Shown: in pieces, positions 47,580-61,090 of the stretch
Position numbering within the stretch: the stretch's first letter is position 1
Layout of the letters: every line of letters begins with the position of its first letter
Assembly (NCBI RefSeq): GCF_000283155.1
Contig: NW_004454178.1
Location: 363,512-427,511, forward strand
Reading direction: 5' to 3'
DNA length: 64,000 nucleotides
Source of the DNA: Ceratotherium simum simum
Lineage: Eukaryota; Chordata; Mammalia; Perissodactyla; Rhinocerotidae
Notes under the pieces: model-generated
The model's database searches: none
What the model was told of the DNA's origin: nothing
The model's input: only the letters and a program-made list of their open reading frames with translations
Made by a program: the position numbers and the translations under genes

Positions 47580-48085
47580 AATGTGAAATCAATGTAAAAG
47601 CATCTATATAATCAAAACTATTTCTTTGAAGAGATTTATAAAAGTTATAAACGTTAGACTGCTAACTAAGAAGGAAAAAGTGGAGGTCACAAATTGTCAA
47701 TATGAAAAATTAAAATGGACCACTATGGATGCCATGCACATTAAATGAATAATAAAGATGCACCATGAAGCACTCTAAGGCCACAAGTTGGGTAACTTCA
47801 ATGAAATGGACAAAATCCTTGATAATCTACCTAAAACTCACAAAGGAAAAATAGATTTTCTTTAAAGACATTAAATCTTAAGAGTATATTGTAAATCTGA
47901 AAGTGTGAAAGAAACTAGTCTGAGTGAAAGTGAAACAAACTAGTGGGAGAAGGCTATATTTTGTATCATCCCAATTTTATGACATTCTAGAAAAGGGAAA
48001 TCTGTAGAGACCTTAGAAAGATCAGAGATTGCCAGGGGTGAGGTGAGAGAAGGAACAGGTAATTATGTGAAGAATAGGAGAATTT
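47580..48085 (+). mobile_element. L1M, 5' portion of a copy split by a younger L1
   Basis: ORF2-like ATGGACCACTATGGATGCC and AAATGGACAAAATCC, then L1M 3' UTR text (GACATTCTAGAAAAGGGAAA, GATTGCCAGGGGTGAGG). It continues at 54492 after the younger L1. Confidence 0.55.
48069..48085 (+). repeat. 17-bp target-site duplication, left copy
   Basis: GAAGAATAGGAGAATTT, identical to 54475-54491; the two copies flank the L1 at 48086-54474. Confidence 0.95.
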
Positions 48086-51000
48086 TAGAGGGACTTCAGC
48101 ATCATGGCAGAGTGAGTTGTTCCCTTTTTATTTCCCTTCTATGTTACAAATAAACGGACACTCATTAACCAACAGAGGATTCCCTGCACAGTACAAGATG
48201 CCTGAGAGATACACTCAGACATACATCTGAAGGTGGGTGGAGTGAATGTCTGGGAAGCAGTGAATCTAAGTGAACAGACCCTTTCCCATCCCCAGTGGCA
48301 GTGATCCAGGTCATGGGTCCTCACACTGCAGCCAGCAGGAATGTAAGAGGAGGTGGGGACAGCGCAGCCTGCATGTGAATGCTTTCAGAGTAGTAGCCCA
48401 TGGCATGGTGGACCCACCCATGGGAATGCTCCCCACTGAGTGGTGGTGGCTCAGACTCCATGAGGAGCCACACCCACCAACTGCAGCAGCTCAGCCAAAC
48501 CACAATCATAGAGCTGGCCCATGTGTGAAAGAAAGCACTCCTCCCCTCCCACCTAATTCAGCAGTTTAGCCAGTCTCCTGCTGAGCACAGCAGTCCTGCC
48601 TGCATGAGAACAACCTGGTGGCAGGGCACAGAGGCCCTGCCTATGTGTCTGAATGAACCACCAAGTGGCTGCCACTAGCACACAAACACAGAGCAGCCCC
48701 ACCAGCACAACTTCTAGCAGATGGGGAGGCATCAGAAAACAGATCTCCTGTCCCCTCAGTGGTGGCAGGTGGAATCTGTGATCTCCTACAACCACAAATG
48801 TGTCAGCAAAGGATCAATTCATTAAACACCATGAAGAACTACAGTAGCACTTCATAGTACAAGGAAAATGACCAATCTCCAGACACCAATCCTCAACTCG
48901 TGGAAATTTATGATCTATATGACAGAGAATTCAAAATAGTTTTTTCTAAGAAATCCAATGTGTTACAAGAAGACTCAAAGACAGTTCAATGAGCTCAGGA
49001 ATAAAATGAATGAGCAGAAGGAATACTTCACCAAAGCAATTGAAGCTCTAAAAAAAAAGAGAGAGACAAATTCTGGATATGAAGAACACAATTAATGAGA
49101 TAAAAAATAATCTAGAAACCATAAAAAATAGAGCTGACGTTATTGAGGACAGAATTAGTGCCTTAGAGGGTAGAAATATAGAAATGCTTCAGGTAGAAGA
49201 GAGAAATAGTATTTTTTAAAAATCAAGAAATTCTTCAAGAAATATCTATCTCAATTAGGAAAAGCAACATAAGGATGATAGGGATTCAAGAGAGAAAAGA
49301 AAGAGAGAAAGTGACATAGAGCTTATTCAAAGAAATTATAGCTGACTATTTCCCAAATATGGAGAAGAAACTGGACTTACAAGCACATGAAGCCAATAAA
49401 ATGAATTACAGCAATACAAAAAAACCTTTTCCAAGGCATATAGTATTAAAACTGGCAAAAGTCAATGACAAAGAAAAAATATTAAGGGCAGCAAGGCAGA
49501 AGAAAATAACCTCCAGCAAACCCCTGTCAAGCTTTCACTGGATTTCTCAGCAGAAACCTGATAGGCTAGTAGAGAATGGAATGATATACTCAAAATATTG
49601 AAAGAAAAAAACTTTTAGCCAAGAATACTCTATCTAGTGAAATTATCCTTCAGAAATGACAGAGAAATAAAAATTTTCCCAGGTAAACAAAAGCTGAGAG
49701 AATTGACTACCACTAGGCCTGCCTTACAAGAAACATTGAAAGGAGCCCTCTCATCTGAAATTAAAAGACAAAGGTTTACAAAACCTTCAGCAAGGAGACA
49801 AATAGACAGATAGAGTCAGAAAATGGCAGCACTATATCAGAATAGGTTAGTAAACAATTATAACATAAAAGATGAAGGGATGAATGCATAAAAAATAACT
49901 ATAAACATTTCAATTTAGTCAGAAATTCACAACATAAGAAAGAATAGTTTGTGGCAACTATAACAGAAGGAGAAGAGGATGGGGTGGAACCTGCTTAGGC
50001 TAATGGAGATAAGAGGCTATAAGAAAATGGACTACCTCATCTATGAGATCTGTTATACAAACCTCATAGTAATCACTAACAAAATATGAAAGCAGAGCCA
50101 CAAATCATAAATAAAGATAAAACTGATATAACCATCACAGAAAACCGCCAAACTGACATGGTAGTCAGAAATACAAGGGGAAAGAAAAAATGGAAATATA
50201 AAACAATCAGAAAATGAGAGACAAAATGGCATTATTAAGCTCTCATACATCAATAATCACTCTAAATGTAAATGGATTGGATTCTTCAATCAAAAGAAAC
50301 AGAGTGGTGGCATGGATTAAACAACAAGACCCAGCAATACGATACCTCTAGGAAACACATCTCAGCCTTAAAAACAAACATAGGCTAGGAGAGAAGGGAT
50401 GGAAGATGATAGTCCAAGCAAATGCAAGCTAAAGAAAGCAAGTCTTGCCATACTTATATCAGGCAAAGCAGACATCAAGATAAAAAAGACAATAAGAGAC
50501 AGAGGGACAGTATGTAATGAAAAGAGTGACATTCCACCAAGAGGATATAACATTTATGAACATATATGCACCTAACGCAGTAGCACCAAAGTATATAAAA
50601 CAACTAGAACAGACCTAAAGAGAGAAATTGACAGCAACACAATAATAGTAGAGGACCTCAACACCCCACTTACATCAATGGATGGATCATCCAGACAGAG
50701 TCAACAAGGAAATCGTGAGCTTAAATGAAACATTAGACCAGATGGACTTAATAGATATATATAGAATATTCCATCTGAAGACAGCAGACTACACATTCTC
50801 CTCAAGTGCACATGGAACATTCTCAAAGATAGACCATATGTTGGAAAACAAGGCAAGCCTCCATAAACTTAAGAAGATTGAAATCATATCAAGGACCTTT
50901 TCCTACCACAATGCTATGAAACTAGAAATGAACTACAAGGAAAAGGCTGGGAAAGTCACAAATATGTGGAGACTACACAACTTGTTACTGACCAATCATC

Positions 51001-54000
51001 GGATCAATGAAGAAATCAAAGGAGAAATAAAAAGAAAAGATGGAAATAAGTGAAAATGAAAACACAACATATCAACTCTTAGGGTACACAGAAAAAGCAA
51101 TATGAGTAGCAGTACAGGCCTACCTCAACAAACAAGTAAAATCTCAAATAAGTAATCTTAAACTACACATAACAGAACTAGAAAAAGAAGAAGAAATAAA
51201 CAGAAGGAGGAAAATAAAAATTAGAGCAGAAATAAATGTAATAAAAAATAAAAATACAATAGAAAAGATCAAGGAAAATAAGAGCTGTTTCTTTGAGAAG
51301 ATAAACAAAATTGACAAACCCTTAGCCATATTCCCTATGAGAAAAGAGAGAAGGCTCAAATAAATAAAGTTAAAAATGAAAAAGTAGGGGCTGCAGCTCG
51401 GTGGCATAGTGGTTAAATTCACCTGCTCTGCTTCAGTGGCTCGGGGTTCGCAGGTTTGGATCCCGGGTATGGGCCTACGCACTGCTCAGCAAGCTGTGTT
51501 GTGGCAGTGTCCCACATACAAAGTAGAGGAAGATAGGCACAGATGATAGCTCAGGACTAATCTTCCTCAGCAAAAAGAAGATTAGCAACAGATGTTAGCT
51601 CAGGGGCCAATCTTCCTTACAAAGGGAAAAAAAATGAAAGAGTAGAAATCACAATGGATACCACCGAAATACAAAGAATTGTAAGAGAATCCTATGAAAA
51701 ACTATATGCCAACAAATTAGATAACTTGGAAGAAAAAGATAAATTGTTAGACTCATACAACCTCCCAAAACTGAAACAAGATGAAATAAGAATCTGAAAA
51801 GACCAATCAGAAGTAAAAAGATTGAAACAATAATCCAAAACCTCCCAAAAAACAAAAGTCCAAGACCAGATAGCTTCTCTGGAGAATTCTACCAAACATT
51901 CAAAGAAGATATATTACCTATCCTTCTCAAACTACTTCAAAAATCTGAAGAAGATGAAACACTTCTTAACTCATTCTACAAGGCCAACCTTACCCTGATA
52001 CCAAAAACAGACAAGGACAACACCAAAAAGGTAAATTACAGGCCAGTATCAGTGATGAACATAGATGCAGAAATCTTCAACAAAATATTGGCAAACCAAA
52101 TAAAGCAATACATGAAACAGATCACACAGCATAATCAAGTAGGATTTATATCAGGGATGCAGAGATTGTTCAACATCAGCAACTCAAACAATGTGATACA
52201 CCACATTAACAGAATGAGGAATAAAAATAGTAAGATCATCTCAATAGATGCAGAGAAACCATTTGACAAGATCTACCATCCATTTATGATGAAAACTCTC
52301 AATAAAATGGATTTAGAAGAAAGTACCTCAGCATAATAAAGGCCATGTATGACAAACCCATGTTCAACATCATACTTAACAGTGAAAAACTGAAAGTCAT
52401 CCCTCTGAGAACAAGAGCAAGACAAGAGTGCCCGCTCTCACCATGCCTATTCAACATAGTATTGGAGGTTTTAGCCAGATTATTTATGGAAGAAACAGAA
52501 ATAAAATGTATCCAAGTTGGAATAGAAGAGGTAAAACTCTCCCTGTTTGATGATGACGCTATTCTATATGTAGAAAACCCTAAAGAATCCACCAGAAAAC
52601 TATTAGAAATAATCAACTACAGCCAAGTTGTAGGGTACAAAATAAACTTACAAATGTCAGTTGCATTTCTAGACACTAATAACAAACTAGGAGACAGAGA
52701 AGTCAAGAATGCAATTCCATTTACAATCACAACAAAAAGAATTAAATACCTGGGAATAAACTTAATCAAGGAGATGAAAGACTTGTACACTGAAAACTAT
52801 AAAAGATTGTTGAAAGAAATCAAAGAAGATATAAGGAAATGTAAAGATACTGTATGCTCATAGTTTGAAAGAATAAACATAGTTAAAATGTCCATATTAC
52901 CTAAAGCAATCTACAGATTCAATGCAATCCCAATCAGAATCCCAACATTTTTCATAGAAATAGAGCAAAGAATCCTAAAATTTATATTGAACAACAAATG
53001 ACCCAAAAAAGCCAAAGCAATCATGAGGAAAAAGAACAAAGCTGGAGGCATCACAATCCTTGACTTTAAAATATACCTCAAAACTACAGGAATAAAAACG
53101 GCATGGTATTGGCACAAAAAAAGAAAACACACAGATCAATGGAACAGAATTGAAATCCCAGAAATAAAACCACACTTCTATGGACAGCTAATCTTTGACA
53201 AAGTAGCCAAGAACACACAATGGAGAAAGGAAAGTCTCTTCAATAAATGGTTTTGGGAAAACTAGACAGGGACTTGCAAAAGAATGAATATCTTAAACTA
53301 TACACAAAAATTAACTCAAAATGGATTAAAGACTTGAATGTAAGACCTGAAACCATAAAACTCCTAGAAGAAAATATAGGCAGTAGGCTTTTTGACATTG
53401 GTCTTAGCAGCATCTTTTTGAATATCATGTCTACTCAGACACGGAAAACAAAAGAAAAAATAAACAAATGGGACTACAACAGACTAAAAATATTGTGCAA
53501 GACAAAAAAAAATTGAACAAAATGAAAAGACAACCCACCAACTGAGATAAAATATTTAAAAATCATATATCTGACAAGGCATTAATTTCCAAAATATATA
53601 AAGAACTCACACAACTCAACAGCAAAAAAACAAACAACCCCATCAAAAAAAGGGCAGATGACATGAACAGACATTTTTCCAAAGAAGATATACAGATGGC
53701 CAACAGGCACATGAAAAAATGTTCAAAATCACTAATTATTTAGGAAATTCTAATCAAAACTACAATAAGATATCATCATACACCTGTCAGAAGGGCTCTA
53801 ATTGAGACAGAAAAATAACAAATGTTGGAGAGGATGTGGAGAAAAGGGAACCCTCATGCACTGCTGGTGGGAATGCAAACTGGTGCAGCCACTATAGAAA
53901 ACATTATGGAGATTTCTTGAAAAATTAAAAATAGAATTACCATGTGATCCAGCTATCTCACTACTGGATATTTCTCCAAATAACATAAAATCAACAGTAT

Positions 54001-54474
54001 GAAGAGATCTATGCACCCCTATGTTCATGCAGCACAGCAGCCAAAACACGGAAGCAATCTGAGTGCCCATCGAATGATGAATGGATAAAGATGTGATAGA
54101 TATATATACAATGGAATACTACTCAGACATAAAAAAGACAAAACCGTCCCATTAGCAATGACGTGTATGGACCTTGAGGGTATTATGTTAAGTGAAATAA
54201 GCCAGACAGTGAAAGACAAACACCGTATGATTTCACTCATATGTGGAAGATAAACAAACACATGGATAAAGAGAACAGATTAGTGGTTACCGGTGTGGAA
54301 GAGGGTGGGTGGCAGGTGAAAGGGGTAAAGAGACACATATGTATGGTGATGGATAAAAACTAGACTATTGATGGTGAGCACAATGCAGTCTATAGAGAAA
54401 CTGATATAATAATCTACATCTGAAATTTCACAATGTTATAAACAATTATCACTTCAATAAAATAGTTTTAAAAA
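48086..54474 (+). mobile_element. Full-length L1 with exact 17-bp target duplication and nested ERE
   Basis: 5' UTR from 48086 (CAGCATCATGGCAGAGTGAG near its start), ORF1 about 48960-49790, a long inter-ORF region of roughly 430 bases, ORF2 from about 50230 to 54030, then a 3' UTR and short A-rich tail. The endonuclease SDHN motif reads SYHN (region 50910) and the RT FADD motif reads FDDD (52546-52557). There are many stops and frameshifts, so it is dead. Open pieces include 50682-51053 (EN C-terminal part) and 52052-52863 (RT). The ERE at 51388-51629 sits between EN and RT. Length without the ERE and its duplication is about 6.1 kb. Confidence 0.92.
51388..51629 (+). mobile_element. ERE SINE nested in the L1, 16-bp target duplication
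   Basis: Starts GGGGCTGCAGCTCGGTGGC, has a B-box-like GGTTTGGATCCC, and ends with the TTAGCTCAGGGGCCAATC body and an A-rich tail. Flanked by AAAAATGAAAAAGTAG (51372-51387) and AAAAATGAAAGAGTAG (51630-51645), 15 of 16 identical. It inserted after the L1. Confidence 0.93.
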
Positions 54475-54491
54475 GAAGAATAGGAGAATTT
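54475..54491 (+). repeat. 17-bp target-site duplication, right copy
   Basis: GAAGAATAGGAGAATTT, the second copy of the L1 target duplication. Confidence 0.95.
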
Positions 54492-54620
54492 CTAAGGTGG
54501 CAAATATCCTCTTTTGTTAATATTGGCTACATGACATTACGCACTTGTCAAAAACCCACAGAATTTTGAAGATCAAAGAGTAACCTAAATGTATACCAAC
54601 TTTAAAAAAGATCATGTAAG
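54492..54620 (+). mobile_element. L1M 3' UTR, continuation of 47580-48085
   Basis: CACTTGTCAAAAACCCACAG and the following text are the usual end of the L1M 3' UTR, in register with 48085 once the younger L1 is removed. Confidence 0.6.
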
Positions 54621-55396
54621 GCGTCAGTATACCCAAAAAGGTATGCAGACTGTGACAAGAGAATCTACCTCAATGACAAATTTATGAAATAACTTCACTG
54701 AACGGGATGTAGAGTAAGGTGTTGACTTGAGTAACTTTGGAAATGAATAGAGTCTGTAAGACTAAAGGCAAAAGGAACTTCATATATCCACATATTCTAG
54801 TGATGAAGTTTGTTCCCACAGGGCTACAGGTTAACAATTCTCATACTCCTGCAAATGAGTACTGGATTGAGCAATAAGGTAAATGGATGGTGGACAGTTG
54901 AGCCAGTTTTCACAATGTGAGCAGGGAAACTTACAGATAACCAAGGGGAACAGACTAGAATGACACACATGTTAATAAATTAGAATTTAATATTTATCTT
55001 TTCATTACAAATTCATGTTAACATATGCATATACACATTGTTACATATGGAAGCACTTTTAGATAAGTTTACATACACCTCTTAGTATACACACCTTCAT
55101 TTCCTTTCTCTGTCAGTTGAAAGAGCCTAGAAGCCATGACACCCTACAGTGGTAACAATGCATCTAGTGTCTAAACTTTCATTTCTAACACAATTTTCCA
55201 GTAAAAGGAATCACAATTCCTTGTAGAAGTGGCTGATTCTATGGCTGTGGATAGACATATACACATAAACTTGGAACACCTTGTGATTCCAGAAATTACA
55301 TATGCATTTAAAAAACTGTTTGCTGTATGTCAAATGCATACAGGAGTTCATTAAAGCTCCCAGTGGCCAATTTGAGTCAGGAAATAAATAAAATAG
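54621..55396. other. Intergenic; probably an old unassigned repeat
   Basis: No gene. The text (TAACTTCACTGAACGGGATG; CCAGTAAAAGGAATCACAAT; CTCCCAGTGGCCAATTTGAG) has the feel of an ancient LINE- or LTR-derived repeat, but I cannot assign it. The last 11 bases (55386-55396) may be a target duplication of the next L1. Confidence 0.35.
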
Positions 55397-56990
55397 CATT
55401 GGCCTGTTCCCTTACTTGGAGCATATTCCTTTGTCTCCTCATTTTACCTCTTTGTCTGTACTTATTTCTATTAGGTAGGTCAGCTATGTCTCCCAATCTT
55501 GGAGAAGTGGCCTTATGTAAGAGATGCCTTATGAGGCCCACAATTGTGCTTCCCTCTTGTCACCAGTTCTAAACGTTCCAAGAGTGTCCCCAGTGTCAGC
55601 TACATGTGTCTGTCTGTTGTGGCAGGGTTGCTCTTGTTGCAGGTGCCTGGGAAATCTAGGCTGTGCCCTTGGCCAGCTGATTGTAATGCTCAGCTGTGTG
55701 TGGTTGCTATGGACCTTTCAGTCACTATATCAAGCATGGAGAGCCCAGCACAGATGGCTGCAAGGTCTAATAGCACATTCCTATTGCAGTTTTTCTGTTA
55801 GGTGACGAGGCCACCAGTGTGGCTTCTTACTAGCTTCAGAGACTTACAAGAGTTGTAAGTCTCTGGCCTGCAAGGCTGTTAGTCAGGTGTCTCAGGATTG
55901 CAGCTGAGTAGGGCTAGGCCCAGGAATGGAAGCACTCATTGTTTCAGGCTTTGGAAGGTGGGACCAGTTCCCTATGTGGCAGTATGAGAAACACAAGTCA
56001 ACTGCAGCTGACAAGCCCTGGCACCTGCAGGGCCACACACCCTGTGAACACAGTCCTGACCAGTGCCCACCCTTAGCCACTGACATGGACCCAATTGCCC
56101 CACTGGAGAGGCCCCACACACTCAACCAATGCAGGTCCACCCCTCACACATGCTGTGCCCTGCAGAGGCAAACTCACTCACCAAGCTGCAGAGGTTCGAG
56201 GCACCCCATATATGTGGGACCAAAAGTTGCCAGAGGTCTTGCTGTTGGGTGGTACCAGTCCCTAGAGCAGGCTGCCTGCCCTGGCTGAGCTGGATTAAGT
56301 TGCTGCTCTAGTGTTTGGGACAGATTCCTGCACTAGAGGCCGTGGGAAGAATGTCAAAAGCATCTGCCAGCATCTGTGTCAGCTCACCTGTACTAGGTCA
56401 GAATAATGCCTGTCCCCAATGTCTCAGTCCCTGGGGAGGGCTCACCTCTCACCAAGATGCACTTAGAGCCTATCCAGTGAGCCTCTTTTCACCAAAGGAC
56501 TGTGAATCTTTCTCTCTGATGATTTTAGGTTGCTTTCCAAAATGGCTGAATTTGTGTAGGGGGCCTTTAAGAGCAGGCTTTTCTTCCCTTTATGTCCTAT
56601 AGCTTTTCCAGGGGTAATCTCCATTGTAGTTAATAACCAGCAAAGCTGGAGAGTATGACACTTGTCTTAGTGGTGCTGAATCCAAAAGCTGATTATTGCG
56701 GTGATTCTCCCCTGCTCAGATCCCCAACTCCCCCACGGAAGGCTTTGTATCTTAAGATTGCTCCTGGCTCTGAAGTGTCATGGCTTGAAGGTGGCATTTT
56801 TCTCTCCAGAAAGGATTTTCTGCCTCTTCCACCTCAGTCAGCACTGTCCGTTGTTGTGGGGGTGATTTTTATCAAGGTTTAAGTTCTCTCTCAGGGATAA
56901 CTGTTCCAAGAATAGTTGTAAATTTGTCGTGCCCATGGGATGAGGTGAGTTCAGAGTCCACTTACGCTGCCGTCTTGATGCCATCTCTCA
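55397..56990 (-). mobile_element. Inverted 5' segment of an L1 (5' UTR)
   Basis: L1 5' UTR in antisense, ending on the right at the L1 5' terminus (CGCTGCCGTCTTGATG near 56975). Its inner end (55397) corresponds to the same L1 point, just before ORF1, where the sense L1 resumes at about 57191; the two overlap by about 50 bases. Both halves share AATGAGGAGACAAAGGAATA, whereas the L1 at 1-2325 reads GAGGAGGCACAGGAATA there. This fits a twin-priming inversion. Confidence 0.8.
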
Positions 56991-57190
56991 TTATATATTT
57001 TAAAGTAAACTCCATACATCACATCCTTGCATCTATATTTATATACATATCTCTAACAATATGGACCCTTTAAACATGATTATTATACCATGATCTAGTC
57101 TAAAACAGGTAATTTTCATTCCTTACTATCTAATATGTTCAATGTCAAAATTTCAGTGATTGATATATTCATATGTGTAAAAATCAGAAT
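56991..57190. other. Non-L1 sequence of about 200 bp at the L1 inversion joint
   Basis: AT-rich sequence not part of the L1 on either side. TTTTAAAGTAAACTCCATAC, TATCTCTAACAATATGG and TTCAATGTCAAAATTTCAG hint at an old repeat. It may be DNA transcribed upstream of the source L1 (a 5' transduction), filler, or original host DNA between two separate insertions. Confidence 0.6.
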
Positions 57191-60100
57191 ACAAAAGAAG
57201 CAAAATGAGGAGACAAAGGAATATATTCCAAGAAGGGTAAGAGGACAAAACTTCAGAAAAAGAACTAAAAGAAACAGAGATAAACAATCTACCTGACAAA
57301 AAACAACAAACTAATAGTCATAAGCATGCTCACTGTTCTTGGGAGAAGAATGGATGAACTTAGTGTGAACTTGAAGAAAGAATGGAAAATATAAAAAAGA
57401 ACCAATCAGAAATGAAGAACACAATACTGGAAATGAAAAAATCACTAGAGGGACTCAATAGCAGAGTATATGATACTGAAGAATGGATTCACAAGGTGGA
57501 TGAAAGAAGAGAGGAAGCTTCCAAGCTGAAGAGATAAAAGGAAAAAGAATTAAAAAGAAAAAGGCCAGTCTAAGGGACCTCTGGGACAACACTACGTGCA
57601 CTATCATCCGTATTACAGGTGTCCAAGAAGGAAAAGAGAGAGACAAAGGGACATAGAAACTATTTGAAGAAATAATAGCTGAAAACTTTCCTAACCTAAG
57701 GAAGGAAACAGACATCCAGTTACAGGAAGCACAGAGAACACCAAACAAGATAAACCCACAGAGGTCCACACCAAGGCACATTATAATTAAAATGTCAAAA
57801 ATTAAAGATAAAGAAAGAATCCTAAAAGCCACAAGAGAAAGACTACAAATTACGTACAAAGGAAATCCCATAAGGTTATCAGCTGACATCTCAGCAGGAA
57901 CCTTACAGGCTATAAGGGAGTGGAATGACATGTTTAAAGTGATGGACGTAAATAATCTACAGCCAAAAATACTTTCCCACAATGTTCTCATTCAGAATGG
58001 AAGGAGAGATAGAGTTTCCCAGAGAAGCAATAATTTAAGGAGTTCGTCACCAAGAAACTACCCTTACAAGAAATTCTAAAGGGACTTATTAAGAGAAAAA
58101 GAGAAGACCACAAATAGGAATAATAAAATTATGAAACAAAATAAGTAAAATCACTGGTAAAGACAAATATACACTAAAGGAACAGATCAACCACCTATGA
58201 AGCTAATATGAAGGTCAAAAAACAAAAGTACTAAAATTATCTATTTCCATGATAAGAGGGCAGTGGATACACACACATAAAACAAGAGGTTAGATATGAT
58301 ATCAAAAACATAAAATGTGGGAGATGGACAGTAAAAGAGTAGAGCTTTTAGCAAGAGGTCAAACTAAAGAGGCCATCAACTTATTATAGATTGCTATATA
58401 TGTAGGTTATTATATATGAACCTCATGGTAATCACAAACCAGAAACCTATAATAAATACACAAAAAATTGAAAGAAAGGAACTCAAATATAACACTAAAG
58501 AAAGTCATCAAACCACAAGGGAAGAGAGCAAGAGAAAAAGAAAGGAACAGAGAAGGACCAGTAAAACACCCGGAGAAAAAGTAACAAGATAAGAATAACT
58601 GCATTCTTACCAGTAGCTACTTTAAATGTCAATGGACTAAATCATCCAATCAAAAGGAGTAAGGTGGCTGATTGGATAAAAAAAACAAGACCAATATATA
58701 TACTAGATACAAGAGACACACTTCAAACTTAAAGACACTCACAAACTGAATGTGAAGGGATGGAAAAAGATACTCCATGCAAATGGCAATGATAAAGAAA
58801 GCTGGGGTAGCAATACTTACATCAAACACAATAGACTTTAAACATAAACTGTAATAAGGTACAAAAAGGGCACTACATAAAGATAAATAGGACAATCCAA
58901 TGAGGGGATATAACACTTGCAAATATTTATGCACCCAACATAGGAGCACCTAAATATATAAAGCAATTATTAGCACACATAAAAGGAGAAATAGATAGCA
59001 ACAGAATAATAATAGGGGATTTTAACACTCCACTTACATCAATGGAAAAATCATCCTAAGAGAAGATCAATAAGGAAACATTGGCCTTAAATGACACAAT
59101 AGAACAGAGGGACTTACCAGATATATACAGAACATTCCATCTAAAAACTGCAGAATACACATTCTTTGCAATTGTACATGGAACATTATCCAGGATAGGA
59201 CACATATTAGGCCACATATTAGGATCACAAAACAAGTCCTAATAAATTTAAAATGATTGAAATAATACTGAGCATTTTGTCTGACCACAATGGTATGAAA
59301 TCAAAATCAACTACAGGAAGAAAATCGGAAAAATCACAAATATGTAGAGATTAAACAAGATGTTACTGAACAACGACTGGGTCAATGAAGAAATCAAAGG
59401 AGAAATAGAAAAAAAACCTGGAGACAAATGAAAATGAAAATACAACATGCCAAAATTTATAGGACACAGCAAAAGCGGTTCTAAGAGGGACGTTTATAGC
59501 GATACAAGCTTACCTCAACAAACAAGAAAAATCTCAAGGAAACAATCGAAAAGTGCACATAAAGGAAGTGGAAGAAGAAAAACAAAGCACAGAATCAGTA
59601 GAAGGAAGGGTATAATAAAAATCAAAGCACAAATAAATGAATTATTGACTAAAAAAACAACAGAAAAAGCTAATGAAATGAAGAGCTGGTTCTTTGAAAA
59701 GATAAACAAAATTGACAAACTTTCAATTAGATTCACCAAGAAAAGGAAAGAGGAGGCTCGAATAAATAAAATCAGAAATGAAATAGGAGAAGTTACAACT
59801 GACACCTCAGAAATACAAAAAAATAAGAGAATACTACAAAAACCTATGCATCAACAAATTGGATAATCTTGAAGAAATAGATAAATTCTTAGAATCATAC
59901 AACCTTCCAATACTGAAGCAAGAAGAAACAGAGAATTTGAATAGACAAATCACCAGTAAAGAGATTGAAATAGTAATCAAAAACCTCCCCAAAATAAAAG
60001 CCTGGGATCAGAGAGCTTCCTTGGAGTATTCAAACACAGACTCAAAGAAGCTGTAAAACCTATACTTCTCAAACTCATCAAAAAAAATGAAGAGGAGGGG

Positions 60101-60903
60101 AAGATTCCTAACTCATTCTATGAAGCCAACATTACCCTGATACCAAAACCAGTCAAGGAGAACAGAAAAAAAGAAAATTACAGGCCAACTTCACTGATGA
60201 ACATCAATGCAAAAATCATCAACAAAATACTAGCAAATCGAATTCAACAATACATTAGAAAGATCATACACCATGATCAAGTGGGACTTATTCCAAGGAT
60301 GCAGGGATGTTCAACATCAGAAAATCAATCAATGTGATACACCATATTAGCAAAATGAAGAATAAAAATCACATGATCACCTCGATAGATGCACAGAAAT
60401 CATTTGACAGGATGCAGCATCCATTTATGATAAAAACCCTTAATAAAATGGGTATAGAAGGAAAGTACCTCAATGTAATAAAGGCCATATATGACAAACC
60501 CACAGCTAATATCATTTCCAATGGAGAAAAACTGAAAGCTATCCCTCTAAGAACAAGGACCAGACAACATGCCCATTTTCACCACTCTTATTTAACATAG
60601 TATTGGAAGTCCTAGCCAGGGCATTCAGGCAAGAAAAAGAAATAAAAGGGATCCAAATTGGAAAACAAGAAGTGAAACTGTCAGTATTTGCAGAGGACAT
60701 GATATTATACATAGAAAACTCTAAAGAACCCACAAAAAGACTTTTAGAAATAATAAATGAATACAGTAAAGTTGCAGGATACAAAATCAACATACAAAAA
60801 TCAGTTGTGTTTTTATACACTAACAACAAAGCAGCAGAAAGATAAATTAAGAATACAAGCCCATTTACAATTGCAACAAAAAGATAAAATGTCTAGGAAT
60901 AAA

Positions 60904-61090
60904 CCCAGGGCTCCCAGATTCGCATCTCGAGGGCAGACATATACACCGCTCATCAAGCCATGCTGTGGTGGCATCCCATATATAAAATAGAGGAAAATTG
61001 GCACAGATGTTAGCTCACGGACAAACTTCCTCAAGCAAAAAGAGGAAGATTGGCAACAGGTATTACCTCAGGGCCAATATTCCTCACAAA
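60904..61090 (+). mobile_element. 5'-truncated ERE SINE
   Basis: Starts within the ERE tRNA-like head (CCCAGGGCTCCCAGATTCGC) and continues with CTCATCAAGCCATGCTGTGG and the TTAGCTCA body. The A box and first part are missing. The flanking L1 resumes near 61097. No clear target duplication. Confidence 0.8.

Noticed and set aside
55926..56288. 120-codon plus-strand open frame, and similar frames at 1005-2242 and 48139-48795
   Set aside because: Chance frames within the GC-richer L1 5' UTR.
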